In this document: piece by piece, positions 25,117-34,217 of the stretch
Position numbering within the stretch: the first letter of the stretch is position 1
Layout: every line of letters begins with the position of its first letter
Assembly: GCF_000241465.1 (NCBI RefSeq)
Contig: NZ_JH584235.1
Location: forward strand, 1,981,333-2,045,332
Length of the DNA stretch: 64,000 nucleotides
From: Sphingomonas echinoides ATCC 14820
GTDB taxonomy: Bacteria > Pseudomonadota > Alphaproteobacteria > Sphingomonadales > Sphingomonadaceae
Direction of reading: 5' to 3'
The notes under the pieces: model-generated
Told to the model about the DNA's origin: nothing
The model's input: only the letters and a program-made list of their open reading frames with translations
Database searches by the model: none
Program-made: the position numbers and the translations under genes

Positions 25117-26016
25117 TTAGCGCCGCACCAGCGTGCCCGCCCCGCGCCGGGTGAAGATTTCCAGCAGCATCGCATGCGGCACGCGCCCGTCGAGGATGAC
25201 GGCGGCGTCCACCCCGCCCTCGACCGCATGGACGCAGGTTTCGAGCTTGGGGATCATGCCCCCTTTGATCGTGCCATCGGCGCGGAGTGCCGCGACGCCC
25301 GCCGGATCAAGATCGGTGACCAGTTCGCCAGTCTTGTCGAGCACGCCGACAACATCGGTCAGCATGAACAGGCGTTCCGCGCCCAAGGCCGCCGCGATCG
25401 CGCCCGCCATCGTGTCGGCGTTGATATTATAGGTGTGCCCGTCGGCCCCGATCGCGATCGGCGCGACCACCGGGATGATCCCGGCTTGCGACAGCGTATC
25501 GATGATCCGCCGGTCGACCCCGACCGGTTCGCCAACAAAGCCCAGATCGACATGGCGTTCGATCCCCTGCAGCCGGTCCGGCGTGTCGCGCCCGACCTTG
25601 GCGGCGGTGACGAAGCCGCCATCCTTGCCCGAAATGCCGACCGCGCGGCCGCCCGCCTGGCCGATCCAGCCGACGATTTCCTTGTTGATCGATCCTGCCA
25701 GCACCATTTCGGCAATCTGCGCGGTTTCGGCATCGGTCACGCGCAAGCCATCGACGAAGCGCGATTCGACCCCCAGCCGCTTGAGCATCGCGCCGATTTG
25801 CGGGCCGCCGCCATGCACCACCACCGGGTTGATGCCGACCGCCTTCATCAGCACCACATCCTCGGCGAAATCGCGCGCGAGTTCGGGGTCGCCCATCGCA
25901 TGGCCGCCATATTTCACGACAAAGGTCTTGCCGGCATAGCGCTGCATATAGGGCAGCGCCTCGACCAGGATTTCAGCCTTGGCGAGCAATTCGGGGGCGG
26001 GGGAATGATCGGTCAT
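25117..26016 (-). CDS. argB: Acetylglutamate kinase ArgB
   Basis: Phosphorylates N-acetylglutamate in arginine synthesis. Seen: KYGGHAM near 36-42, [23 protein letters not shown] and the C-terminal [10 protein letters not shown]. 299 residues with an N-terminal helix ([17 protein letters not shown]) as found in arginine-sensitive, hexameric forms, so feedback inhibition is likely. ATG 26016. First gene of a run that includes yggT and folD. Confidence 0.95.
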   Translation of the reverse strand: MTDHSPAPELLAKAEILVEALPYMQRYAGKTFVVKYGGHAMGDPELARDFAEDVVLMKAVGINPVVVHGGGPQIGAMLKRLGVESRFVDGLRVTDAETAQIAEMVLAGSINKEIVGWIGQAGGRAVGISGKDGGFVTAAKVGRDTPDRLQGIERHVDLGFVGEPVGVDRRIIDTLSQAGIIPVVAPIAIGADGHTYNINADTMAGAIAAALGAERLFMLTDVVGVLDKTGELVTDLDPAGVAALRADGTIKGGMIPKLETCVHAVEGGVDAAVILDGRVPHAMLLEIFTRRGAGTLVRR

Positions 26017-26029
26017 GCCAAACCTTCTT

Positions 26030-26065
26030 CTCCCCTCCCGCCAGGCGGAAGGGGTCGGTGGAGGG
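26030..26065. repeat. GC-rich imperfect palindrome upstream of argB
   Basis: CTCCCCTCCCGCC / GGCGGAAGGGG pair imperfectly, followed by GGTGGAGGG. It lies in the 134-base gap before argB, in which the rest shows no clear promoter. It resembles the motif at the left window edge. Confidence 0.4.
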
Positions 26066-26150
26066 TCGCTCGGGGCGCGTGGCGCTCCATGCCCTCCCGA
26101 CGCCAGCGGCGCAACAGGCGGAACGCCGCGCGCAGCGGCGGCGGATACAT

Positions 26151-26822
26151 TCAGCGGTCGAGCCGCCGCCCGATACCGACCGCAAGATAGATGAGCGGCG
26201 GCACCAGAATTGCCGACAGCGTGACCTTGGCCAGCATTTGCCCGGCGAGCAGCGATCCGATCGGGAACACCCCCCAAAAGGCGATGCTGACGAACAACAG
26301 CGTATCGACGATCTGGCTCAGCACGCTGGCAATCCCCGCACGCAGCCACAACAGCCCGCCGCCTTCCGCCCGCTTCAACCAACTGAAGATGGTCACGTTC
26401 AGCGTCTGCGAAATGCCATAAGCGACGATCCCGCCAAACCAGATCCGCGGCGTCGCCCCCATCATCAGCGCAAAGGCATCACGCCGCGCCGGATCCATCG
26501 CGGGCGCGGCGGGAGCAGACAGCACGACGATCGACAGCAGGATCGAGGCGATCAGCGGCGCAAAGCCGATCTGCACCAGCCGGTTGGCGATCACTCGGCC
26601 ATGCAGTTCGGCAACCGCGCTCGACACCACGACCAGCAGCAGAAACGCGAAGATCCCCGATTCCACCGCCAGCGGCCCGATCCCGACCAACGTGCCCAGC
26701 GTCGAAATCGGCCCGAGCGACACCTGCTTGTTGCCGAGCACGCCGGCAATGCAGACCATGCCGCCATAAAAGATCGAAAAGGCGAAAAGCGAACGCGGGA
26801 TCGCAGGAGCAGGGGTGTTCAT
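26151..26822 (-). CDS. Queuosine precursor transporter, YhhQ/VUT family
   Basis: Inner membrane protein of 223 residues with about six helices; members import queuosine precursors (preQ0/preQ1). Seen: the N-terminal [20 protein letters not shown] helix, [21 protein letters not shown], and the polar helix motif [20 protein letters not shown] 26822 is favoured over an ATG 30 bases upstream. Divergent from the nucleoside transporter gene. Confidence 0.82.
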   Translation of the reverse strand: MNTPAPAIPRSLFAFSIFYGGMVCIAGVLGNKQVSLGPISTLGTLVGIGPLAVESGIFAFLLLVVVSSAVAELHGRVIANRLVQIGFAPLIASILLSIVVLSAPAAPAMDPARRDAFALMMGATPRIWFGGIVAYGISQTLNVTIFSWLKRAEGGGLLWLRAGIASVLSQIVDTLLFVSIAFWGVFPIGSLLAGQMLAKVTLSAILVPPLIYLAVGIGRRLDR

Positions 26823-26971
26823 CGCACCAACGCTAGCCGGTTTCGCGCCCACGTCAAAGCAGGTGCCGCGCGACAGGCCGCCGCAAACCCCTATCGCTCG
26901 CCAAACCCGCGTGTATGGTGGACCGCCGTGCGCGCCGATTTCGGCGGCTTGGGCGTTTTTGCGGGGGACAT

Positions 26972-28237
26972 GTGGGTACTTTTCCGATCGGCATTGTGGG
27001 CATCCTCGTCATTCTGGGGCTGGCCTTCCTGCTGTCGACCAACAAGCGTGCGATCCGGCTGCGCGTCGTCGGCGCGGCGTTCGCGCTGCAAGTGACGATC
27101 GCCTTCATCGTGCTGCGCAGCGACATCGGCCGCCGCGCGATCGAGGGCATGTCGCGCGGCGTCTGGGCGCTGCTCGGCTATGCCAAGGCCGGCACGATGA
27201 CCATTTTCGGCGGTCTCGCCAGCGATCCCACCTTCGGCAGCGCCTTCGTCTTTTCGGCACTGCCGGTGATCATCTTCTTCGCGGCCTTGGTCTCGATCCT
27301 CTATCACCTCGGCATCATGCAGTTCGTCATCCGCTGGGTCGGCGGCGCGATCGAGAAGGTGATCGGCGTGTCCAAGGTCGAGGCGTTGTGCGCCGCCGCC
27401 AACATCTTTGTCGGCCAAAGCGAATCGCCGCTGGTGATCCGCCCCTATCTCGCCAGCCTCACCCCGCCGCAAGTGTTCGCGGTGATGACGGTCGGCATGT
27501 CGGGCGTCGCGGGCACGATCCTGCTCGCTTACGCGACCTTCCTCGGCCAGGGCGCGCTGCCCTATCTGCTCGCGGCGTCGTTCATGTCGGCACCGGGCGG
27601 ACTGTTGATGGCCAAGATCATCATGCCCGACGTGTCGCACACCCCCGTCGGCGAATTGCCGCTGGGCGACGATCCCGAAGAAGCCGTGCTCCACGTTGCC
27701 GAACAGGCACTGGAGGAAGAACGCGCCGCCAACCTGATCATGGCGGCGGCCAACGGCGCGCAGACCGGCGTGCGCATCGCGGTTGCGGTCGGCGCGATGG
27801 TGCTGGCGTTCGTCGGGCTGGTCGCGCTCGCCAACGGGATGCTCGGCGGCATTGGCGGCTGGTTCGGCTATCCCGACCTCAGCTTCCAGGGCATTCTGGG
27901 CTTCGTCTTCGCGCCGGTCATGTACCTGCTCGACATTCCGTGGAACGAAGCGCGCGTCGCCGGGCAATTGTTCGGGCAGAAGATCGTGCTCAACGAATTC
28001 GTCGCCTTTATCGATCTCGGCAAGATGAAGGACTTGTCGCCACACACCACCGCCGTGGTGACCTTTGCGCTGTGCGGCTTCGCCAATTTCTCCTCGATCG
28101 CGATCCAGATGGCCTCGACCGGCAGCCTTGCCCCCAACCAGCGCCCGATGATCGCCAAGCTCGGCCTGCGCGCGCTGGCGGCAGGGAGTCTGGCGAATTT
28201 GATGTCGGCGGCTTTGGCGGGGTTGCTGCTGGGATGA
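26972..28237 (+). CDS. Concentrative nucleoside transporter (CNT/NupC family)
   Basis: Cation-coupled nucleoside importer with about 9-10 helices and re-entrant loops. Seen: family motifs NIFVGQSESPLVIRPYL, MTVGMSGVAGTILLAYA, ASFMSAPGGLLMAKI, and KIVLNEFVAFIDLG near the end. I prefer GTG 26972 (preceded by GCGGGGGA), giving about 421 residues; the in-frame codons upstream encode an unlikely Arg-rich leader. Downstream lies a nested palindrome, then the convergent fliA gene. Confidence 0.88.
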   Translation: MGTFPIGIVGILVILGLAFLLSTNKRAIRLRVVGAAFALQVTIAFIVLRSDIGRRAIEGMSRGVWALLGYAKAGTMTIFGGLASDPTFGSAFVFSALPVIIFFAALVSILYHLGIMQFVIRWVGGAIEKVIGVSKVEALCAAANIFVGQSESPLVIRPYLASLTPPQVFAVMTVGMSGVAGTILLAYATFLGQGALPYLLAASFMSAPGGLLMAKIIMPDVSHTPVGELPLGDDPEEAVLHVAEQALEEERAANLIMAAANGAQTGVRIAVAVGAMVLAFVGLVALANGMLGGIGGWFGYPDLSFQGILGFVFAPVMYLLDIPWNEARVAGQLFGQKIVLNEFVAFIDLGKMKDLSPHTTAVVTFALCGFANFSSIAIQMASTGSLAPNQRPMIAKLGLRALAAGSLANLMSAALAGLLLG

Positions 28238-28254
28238 GGGGATCGCGAGGGGCT

Positions 28255-28479
28255 TTTCTCACGCGAAGGCGCGAAGCCGCGACGAAGAGATAAGAATTGG
28301 TTCGCGCAGAGGCGCGGAGGACGCGGAGAAGAAAGAGGGACGTAGCGCAGCCTCGTGCCCGAAAATCCGCGCCTTGTCGGTCTGCCGATGGATACCGGGC
28401 GCATCTTCTCTGCGTCCTCCGCGCCTCTGCGCGAACAAACCTTCTTCTCTTCGCGCCTTCGCGCCTTCGCGTGAAAAAG
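28255..28479. repeat. Nested double palindrome, family E, copy 1
   Basis: Outer arms start with TTTCTCACGCGAAGGCGCGA at 28255 and end with the complementary region at 28449-28479. Inner arms (GTTCGCGCAGAGGCGCGGAG at 28300 on, complement ending at 28436) are about 32 bases and nearly perfect. It fills the 255-base gap between the convergent nucleoside transporter and fliA genes. A similar element lies at 44944-45160. Confidence 0.8.
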
Positions 28480-28492
28480 AACAGGGTCGCGC

Positions 28493-29236
28493 TCAGCGCC
28501 GCAGCATCGCCTTTTTCAGCTTGGCGTGTGCCGAGGCCTTGATCTGGCACACCCGCGCCGCACCAACGCCGATCACCTGGCCGATCTCTTCAAGGTTCAT
28601 TTCCTCGACATAATAGAGCTGCACCACCAGCATCTCGCGCTCGGGCAAGCTGGCGATTGCCGCGATCAGCGTGTCGCGTTCCTCGCCTTCGGACAGTTGC
28701 GCGAAGGCGTCGGGCTCATCGCTCGCAAACCACGGCCCTTCGTCTGAATAAACATCCTCGATCGGCTCGAAGCGCACCGGCTGCGCATTGGCATAGTCCA
28801 GCCGCAGCTTGTCCGGAGTCACGCCGAGCCGCGCGGCGACCTGCGCTTCCTCCGGCGCATGGCCGAGTTCTGTGGTGAGCGCAGCGACCGTGTCGGCATA
28901 GAGGCGCTTGCGCTGCATCGCGCCGCGCGTGATCGTGGCGCTGCGGCGGAGCGCGTCGATCATCGATCCGCGCACGCGCGTGACCAGATATTGCTCGAAG
29001 GTCACTTGCCCGCGTTCCTCAAAGGCGCTGGCCGCTTCCACCAAGGCGACAAGCCCGATCTGCACCAGATCCTCAATCTCGATCGCGGACGACATGCTGC
29101 CATGCACGTGCCACGCGATCCGCCGCACCAGCGGCAAGTGCTTCTTGGCCAGCAGCGACAGGTCGGGCGCGCCGGAGCGGCGATAGACCAGCGGCATCGC
29201 CTCGGTGAAGGTCGCGAAATCGGGCTGCGCGGTCAT
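28493..29236 (-). CDS. fliA: Flagellar sigma factor FliA (sigma-28)
   Basis: RNA polymerase sigma factor for late flagellar genes, about 247 residues. Seen: region 2 (HLPLVRRIAWHVHG, IEDLVQIGLVALVEAASAFE, FEQYLVTRVRGSMIDALR), region 3 (ELGHAPEEAQVAARLGV) and region 4 (LPEREMLVVQLYYVEEMNLE, IGVGAARVCQI). ATG 29236 overlaps the flhA stop, so it is coupled to flhA and probably driven by the sigma-54-like promoter at 32290. Its likely antagonist FlgM is encoded nearby. Confidence 0.93.
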   Translation of the reverse strand: MTAQPDFATFTEAMPLVYRRSGAPDLSLLAKKHLPLVRRIAWHVHGSMSSAIEIEDLVQIGLVALVEAASAFEERGQVTFEQYLVTRVRGSMIDALRRSATITRGAMQRKRLYADTVAALTTELGHAPEEAQVAARLGVTPDKLRLDYANAQPVRFEPIEDVYSDEGPWFASDEPDAFAQLSEGEERDTLIAAIASLPEREMLVVQLYYVEEMNLEEIGQVIGVGAARVCQIKASAHAKLKKAMLRR

Positions 29237-31332
29237 GCGGGCAGAGCTCCAGGGGCACCGATCACGGCGACGACTTCGACCGATTTGTCCTCGGGGACTT
29301 CGAAGAAGCTCATCACCGGAATGTCGGGCAGACAGGTTTTGACGAGTTTGCGGATCGCCACGCGGATTGCGGGCTGGACGACGAGCGCGAATGGCTTGGC
29401 CTCGTCGACAAAGGGTTGCGCGGCGCGCTGCAGCGCATCGACGATGCGGCGGCCGAGATCGGGCTCGATCGTGTGGCGACGCGACGGATCGCTGCGGATC
29501 GCCTGGCCGAGCAGGCCTTCGAGCCCGCCCTCCAGCGTCATCACGCGCAACGGCTCGCGCACGCCGCACAATTTGCCGATGATCAGCCCGCCCAGATCGG
29601 GGCGGATCGCCTCGATGATCTCGTCGGCGTCGAGCGTCTTCTGCGCGGCGACCGCGATCGCGGCGGCAATGCGGCGGAACTCCTTGAGCGGGATGTTCTC
29701 GGCCAGCAGCCCGCGCAGCACTTGCGTCAGCGTGGTCAGCGGCAGCGGATTGGGCGACAGCGACGCCACGAGGTTGGCGGCGCGCTCCTTCAGCCCGTCG
29801 AGCAGCGCCTGCACTTCGTCGGGGCCGAGCAGCTCGGCGGCATGCACGCCCAATTGATGGTTGAGATGCGTCGCCATCACGGTGCCCGGATCGACCACGA
29901 GATAGCCCGCGCCGGTCGCCGCATCGGCGTCTCCGGCTGCGATCCACACCGCGTCGAGCCCGAAGGTAGGGTCCTTGGCGCGCTTGCCCATCAGGCCGCC
30001 AACCGCTTGCCCCGTGTCGAGCGCCAGCATTTCCTCGGGCGAGACGCTGTCCTCGCCGACGACCACGCCGCCGACGATGATCCGGTAAGCATAAGGCGAC
30101 AAATTGATGTCGTCGCGCACCCGCACTTGCGGGATGACGAAACCCATTTCCTTGGAGAGCTGCCGCCGCACCCCGGTGATCCGCCCCATCAGCGGCGCAC
30201 CGCGACGCTCATCGACCAGCGGCACCAGGCCGTACCCGATGTCGAGATTGACCTGCATCGTATCGGCGACTTCGTCCCAACCGATCTTGGAATGGTCGAC
30301 CGGCTCGGCGGGCGCGGTTTCCACCGGTGCCGGGCGGTTGGCGGCCTGGCGCATCTTCCACGCGGCAAAGCCAGCCAGCGCGGCGGCGGGCAGGATGACG
30401 AGATGCGGCATCCCCGGCATCATACCCAGCAAAGCCAGGATGATCGCGACCGGCGTCCACGTCCGCGCCGAGCCGAACTGGCTGCCAATCTGCCCCGCCA
30501 GATCCATGCTGGAGGTCACGCGCGTCACGATTGCGGCCGCCGCGATCGACAGCATCAGCGAGGGGATCTGCGCGACCAGCGCGTCGCCGATCGCCAGCAG
30601 CACATAATTGTGCGCCGCAGCCGAAATTGTCATGCCGTGGCTGACTGGCCCCAGGATCAGGCCGCCGATGATGTTGGCGGCCAGGATCAGCAGGCCCGCA
30701 ACCGCGTCGCCCTTCACGAATTTGGACGAACCGTCCATCGAGCCGTAGAAATCGGCCTCGGTCGCCACTTCGACGCGGCGCAATTTGGCTTCTTCGGGAG
30801 TGATGAGGCCGGCGTTGAGATCGGCGTCGATCGCCATCTGCTTGCCGGGCAAGGCATCGAGCGTGAAGCGCGCCGACACTTCGGACACGCGGCCCGCGCC
30901 CTTGGTCACCACGATCATGTTGATGATGACGAGGATCGCGAAGACGAACAGGCCGACGACATAATCGCCGCCGATCAGGAAGGTGCCGAACGCCTCGATC
31001 ACATGGCCCGCGGCGCTTTCGCCCTCATGCCCATGCACCAGCACCACGCGCGTCGAGGCGACGTTGAGGCTCAGGCGGAACAGCGTGGCGAACAACAACA
31101 CCGTCGGGAAGGCCGAAAAATCGAGCGGCTTCTGCGCGTTGAGCGACACCATCAGCACGGCCAGGCTGATCGTGATGTTCATGATGAAGAACACGTCGAG
31201 CAGCGCCGACGGGATCGGCACCACCATCAGCACGACCAGCAGCAGAATCGCCACCGGCAAAGCGGCGGAACGCAACAGCGGCAACACGCCACCAGATTTC
31301 AGGGCACCCGACTTCACCGCAATCGCCACCAC
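29233..31332 (-). CDS. flhA: Flagellar export gate protein FlhA
   Basis: Inner membrane component of the flagellar type III export gate. Seen: about eight N-terminal helices, the FHIPEP-region FTLDALPGKQMAIDADLNAG, and a large cytoplasmic C-terminal domain that docks export chaperones. 699 residues, normal. GTG start at 31332, one base after the transglycosylase stop. Co-transcribed with the transglycosylase upstream and fliA downstream. Confidence 0.95.
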   Translation of the reverse strand: MVAIAVKSGALKSGGVLPLLRSAALPVAILLLVVLMVVPIPSALLDVFFIMNITISLAVLMVSLNAQKPLDFSAFPTVLLFATLFRLSLNVASTRVVLVHGHEGESAAGHVIEAFGTFLIGGDYVVGLFVFAILVIINMIVVTKGAGRVSEVSARFTLDALPGKQMAIDADLNAGLITPEEAKLRRVEVATEADFYGSMDGSSKFVKGDAVAGLLILAANIIGGLILGPVSHGMTISAAAHNYVLLAIGDALVAQIPSLMLSIAAAAIVTRVTSSMDLAGQIGSQFGSARTWTPVAIILALLGMMPGMPHLVILPAAALAGFAAWKMRQAANRPAPVETAPAEPVDHSKIGWDEVADTMQVNLDIGYGLVPLVDERRGAPLMGRITGVRRQLSKEMGFVIPQVRVRDDINLSPYAYRIIVGGVVVGEDSVSPEEMLALDTGQAVGGLMGKRAKDPTFGLDAVWIAAGDADAATGAGYLVVDPGTVMATHLNHQLGVHAAELLGPDEVQALLDGLKERAANLVASLSPNPLPLTTLTQVLRGLLAENIPLKEFRRIAAAIAVAAQKTLDADEIIEAIRPDLGGLIIGKLCGVREPLRVMTLEGGLEGLLGQAIRSDPSRRHTIEPDLGRRIVDALQRAAQPFVDEAKPFALVVQPAIRVAIRKLVKTCLPDIPVMSFFEVPEDKSVEVVAVIGAPGALPA

Positions 31333-32238
31333 TTACGCTCCCATCTGCGCGAGCATCATGTAGGCCAGCCGGGCATTGGCCGGCGTCGGGCGCAGCAGAC
31401 TGGCGCTTTCGACACGGGTGCCATTGCCGCTGGCGGATCCACTCAGCCGGTCGAGCGTCGATTGCGCCCACACGGCCGCATCGGCGGTCGAGGTTTCGTC
31501 ATTGCCGGGGATGACATCCGCCCCCCAGCTCCCGAGCCGCGTTGCCGCGAGCCCCGACGTCGCCGCAACCGGCGCGCTGGCCCCGGCGGCGCTCTGGTCG
31601 AGCTTGGCCGAGAAGCGGCTGTATATGTCGGCAAGCGAGCGCGGCTCGCCATTGGCGGCAAAGAAGACGCTGCGATTGGCATGGGCGGCGGCGGGGAACA
31701 TCGCCGCGCCGCTCTTGTCGGGGGAGGTCTGCAAAGCGGTCAGGAACGACCGAGCGCCGCCAAGGCCCAGGAAATGCGCCATGTAGAGATCGGTGCCGGT
31801 CGCCGTCCGCCCGGTCGCGCTTTCCAGCGCGCTCTTGTTATCGCTGGCATGTTCCGCCGCCATCATTGAGGCGGTGCCGGGATCGTTGCGCAGCGCCAGG
31901 ATCGCGCGGCGCGTCGCCGGATCGGCAACGGTCGCACGACCGGTCGACGTAACGCCGATCGCATCGGCCGCCCAGCCAAGCCCGTGTTCGGCACCATGCG
32001 CCTTGACCACACGCAGCCAGCTTTGGTCGACGAATTGATACAGGCCGGTCGCGCTCGACGTCCCCGCTTTGGCATCGGCGCGCAGGCCGCTTTCCAGCTT
32101 GGCCTGGCCCAGCAGATAGTTGAAATCGATCCCGGTCCGCTGGCTGGCATTGGCGATCGCGGTACGAATCGCCCCGCCGCCGAGGCTTTTCACCTCGCTG
32201 GCGGCACCGTTCAGAATGGAGAGTGGATTGAAAGGCAT
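31333..32238 (-). CDS. Flagellar-cluster lytic transglycosylase (SLT domain)
   Basis: Peptidoglycan-cutting enzyme expected to open the wall for the flagellar rod. Seen: SLT motif AKLESG with the catalytic Glu49 and GLYQF at 65-69 near the N-terminus, then about 200 residues of Ala/Ser-rich low-complexity sequence. 301 residues, with no classic signal peptide, so export may use the flagellar pathway. The rod-binding half of the enterobacterial FlgJ is a separate gene here (41326-41670); this protein probably supplies the missing hydrolase. Confidence 0.82.
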   Translation of the reverse strand: MPFNPLSILNGAASEVKSLGGGAIRTAIANASQRTGIDFNYLLGQAKLESGLRADAKAGTSSATGLYQFVDQSWLRVVKAHGAEHGLGWAADAIGVTSTGRATVADPATRRAILALRNDPGTASMMAAEHASDNKSALESATGRTATGTDLYMAHFLGLGGARSFLTALQTSPDKSGAAMFPAAAHANRSVFFAANGEPRSLADIYSRFSAKLDQSAAGASAPVAATSGLAATRLGSWGADVIPGNDETSTADAAVWAQSTLDRLSGSASGNGTRVESASLLRPTPANARLAYMMLAQMGA

Positions 32239-32289
32239 CGGTCCCCGGCTGCGTCGCGGCTATTCGAGCGAATAGTCAGGCGAACATCA

Positions 32290-32304
32290 GCAAGAGCCGT
32301 GCCA
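32290..32304 (-). promoter_or_regulatory. Sigma-54 promoter of the transglycosylase-flhA-fliA operon
   Basis: On the minus strand TGGCACG-N4-TTGC, a full match to the -24/-12 consensus with the required GG-N10-GC spacing. A transcript would start near 32278, about 40 bases before the transglycosylase gene. RpoN and a FlbD/FlrC-type activator are presumed; neither gene is in the window. Confidence 0.82.
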
Positions 32305-32337
32305 GTTATCCTTAATGAGGCGTAACCCGCGTTTGGG

Positions 32338-32694
32338 TCAAGCGTAGGCCGCGATTCCCATGCCGGGGCGATACACCGTCCCCGGGGCGGAGCCGACCGC
32401 GACACCGGCAGATCCGGTCAAGGTTTGCAGGCGGCGGCGAACATTTGCCGCCATCAGGTTGACGTAGATGCGGCACGTCTCGTTCAGGCGATGCGCCTCA
32501 TCGGCAAGCGCGCGCAATTCCGGGCTGGCGGGCCCAGTGCCGAATGCGGCAATCGCTTCGATCGCGCCGAGCTTTTCCTGCGTTGCCGCCTCAAGCGCGA
32601 GCACGTCATTGGTCTTGAGCGCGGCAATCTCTGCATGGAGCGATTCGATGACGCGGATCAGCGCATCCCGCCGCGAGGAACCGGGAGAGGTCAT
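32338..32694 (-). CDS. flgN: FlgN-like flagellar chaperone
   Basis: About 118 residues, largely helical, ending in a Gly/Ala/Pro tail. It fits FlgN, the chaperone of hook-filament junction proteins FlgK and FlgL, by size, by helical periodicity (LIRVIESLHAEIAALKTND) and by its position after flgM. ATG 32694 overlaps the flgM stop (ATGA). No strong motif, so the call rests mostly on context. Confidence 0.72.
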   Translation of the reverse strand: MTSPGSSRRDALIRVIESLHAEIAALKTNDVLALEAATQEKLGAIEAIAAFGTGPASPELRALADEAHRLNETCRIYVNLMAANVRRRLQTLTGSAGVAVGSAPGTVYRPGMGIAAYA

Positions 32695-33008
32695 TTCTTC
32701 GGGCTCCAATAGAGTTTCAGGGCGAGCATCCGATCGGCAATGGTTTCGGGGAAGAGCGGATAACTGCCGTCGCGCACGGCCTGGCGCACCTGTTCCACCC
32801 GCTTGCTTTCGACCGGGGCCTGCTTCCCAAAGTCAAAAGCGAGCGCGGACAGCTCCAATTGCTTGGCCGCCGCCTCGCTCGGCTGCGCTGCCGCCTTTGC
32901 GGTCTGCGCAGATGCTGCCACCGGCACGACCAGACGGTCTTGGGTCGTGACAGCCTTTGCTCCGATCGGTTCCACCATTGCCTGCACCTTTGCGGTTTCC
33001 GCTGACAT
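32691..33008 (-). CDS. flgM: Anti-sigma-28 factor FlgM
   Basis: Small inhibitor of FliA that is exported through the finished hook. 105 residues with an Ala-rich N-terminal half and the C-terminal FlgM signature (RVEQVRQAVRDGSYPLFPET, IADRMLALK). Coupled to flgN. A degenerate sigma-54-like element lies upstream at 33061. Confidence 0.85.
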   Translation of the reverse strand: MSAETAKVQAMVEPIGAKAVTTQDRLVVPVAASAQTAKAAAQPSEAAAKQLELSALAFDFGKQAPVESKRVEQVRQAVRDGSYPLFPETIADRMLALKLYWSPKK

Positions 33009-33060
33009 GATGGAAGAACGACCGATCGCGACGGACCTTAAGAAATTATTCTATCCATCG

Positions 33061-33074
33061 GCAGAGGCGGTGCC
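33061..33074 (-). promoter_or_regulatory. Possible sigma-54 promoter of flgM-flgN
   Basis: On the minus strand CGGCACC-N4-CTGC, with GG-N10-GC intact but both flanks off consensus. It lies between the flgA stop and the flgM start; a transcript would begin about 40 bases before flgM. Confidence 0.5.
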
Positions 33075-33077
33075 GAC

Positions 33078-33617
33078 TCATTCGGTCCAACCGGGCAGTG
33101 TGGCGCGGCCATTGGCGATCGCGACCGCCTGGATCGGCGCGCGCGCGCTGTCGATCTTCACCAGAAAGCGCCCTCCGGCGACCGCATCGCCCGCTGCAAT
33201 CCCTTCCCGGGTGATCGAAAAGCCCGGCGATCCGGCGCTGATCGTCACCGGATCGCCGCGCTTGATCACGTAGACCGGCCGAAGCGGGGCCACTTCCGAG
33301 GGCGTGATAACCAGCGGAGCCGCGCCCTTTGGCGCGACCACCGGGGTGCGGATCGGCACGAACAGCCGCCATTGCGGCCCGGTGCAGGTCACCACCACGG
33401 CGTCATGCGTCTCCGATCGCCACGCCATCGACACCATCGGGCAGGCCGCCAGCTTCAGACGACTGTCGACCGGGGTCCGCGCGCCCCCTTCCTCGCCGAT
33501 CGCCTTGCCCGCAAAGGCGGCAACCGCGCGATCGAGCGTGGCGGTATCCTGAAAGGCTGGTGCCGCAGCCGCCGGGCTGGCCACCGCGATCAACACCAAG
33601 GGGAGATGACGCAACAT
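33078..33617 (-). CDS. flgA: Flagellar P-ring assembly chaperone FlgA
   Basis: Periplasmic chaperone for P-ring protein FlgI. 179 residues: signal peptide (1-18, cleavage near ASPAAA), then an SAF-like region (VIKRGDPVTISAGSPGFSIT, AIQAVAIANGRA) as in other FlgA proteins. Normal length. It follows the motA/motB-like pair on the same strand. Confidence 0.88.
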   Translation of the reverse strand: MLRHLPLVLIAVASPAAAAPAFQDTATLDRAVAAFAGKAIGEEGGARTPVDSRLKLAACPMVSMAWRSETHDAVVVTCTGPQWRLFVPIRTPVVAPKGAAPLVITPSEVAPLRPVYVIKRGDPVTISAGSPGFSITREGIAAGDAVAGGRFLVKIDSARAPIQAVAIANGRATLPGWTE

Positions 33618-33665
33618 CGCATTATCCTCTGCAAAAGCGGCAAAGCGCGGTTGCCGGGCAGCACA

Positions 33666-34217
33666 TCATTGCCGCCCTCCCGCATAGCCGGTGGAAACGG
33701 TGACACTGCGCTGCCCCGGGCGGGCGGCAGCGACGATGGTGATACGGTTGGCGGGAACCGCATGCGCCAGCAGCAGCGCGCTCGCCACCGCACGCGCGCG
33801 GTCTGCAGCGAGCACGGCACCACTGCCGGTCACAGGATCAACGTCGCCCGGAGAGCCGTCGACCGCACCGGCAACCCGCAACAGCACCCGATCGTCACGG
33901 GCCGCATCGCGGGCCCAGCCGATCAAAGCATCGGGAGCGATGGGTAGCGCCGCCGAGCCCGGCTCAAAGCCGCGCATCGCGCCCGCCGACACCGCCATCG
34001 GCTCAGGCGTCGGGATTGCCGAAGGAGCCCCCACATCCCGCACGCCAAAACCCGCGCGCAGCCCGCGCGCGAGTGCGGCGCGGTCCAACTGCTGGCTTGC
34101 CTGCAACAACACGAAGAAACCGACCAGCAACAACGCCAGATCGGCAAGCGTTATCAGCCAGATCGGTCGCGTGGGCGCGAGGTCGGGAAGATCATCCTCG
34201 AGCGCGAGCGACATCAT
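33666..34217 (-). CDS. MotB/PomB-like stator subunit, short form
   Basis: 183 residues. One N-terminal helix PIWLITLADLALLLVGFFVL carries Asp26 at the place of the ion-binding Asp of MotB/PomB; its sequence is closer to the PomB type than to the MotB at 45188. The C-terminal part (about 80-175) is a weak OmpA-like peptidoglycan-binding domain (ADRARAVASALLLAHAVPANRI). ATG 34217 overlaps the stop of the MotA-like gene. Could be an alternative stator, an auxiliary ion channel, or a torque-independent assembly factor. Confidence 0.75.
   Translation of the reverse strand: MMSLALEDDLPDLAPTRPIWLITLADLALLLVGFFVLLQASQQLDRAALARGLRAGFGVRDVGAPSAIPTPEPMAVSAGAMRGFEPGSAALPIAPDALIGWARDAARDDRVLLRVAGAVDGSPGDVDPVTGSGAVLAADRARAVASALLLAHAVPANRITIVAAARPGQRSVTVSTGYAGGRQ

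Noticed and set aside
26815..28293. A 492-codon frame overlapping the nucleoside transporter
   Set aside because: Same strand but another frame; Arg/Gly-rich with no helices. The transporter frame has family motifs throughout.
28255..28479. Nested repeats considered as a CRISPR array
   Set aside because: There are two inverted pairs, not direct repeats with regular spacers, and no cas genes nearby.
29416..31869. An open frame of over 800 codons on the plus strand across flhA and the transglycosylase gene
   Set aside because: It is rich in Arg, His, Gln and Asp without hydrophobic segments or motifs, as expected for the antisense of GC-rich genes. The minus-strand frames carry clear FlhA and SLT motifs.
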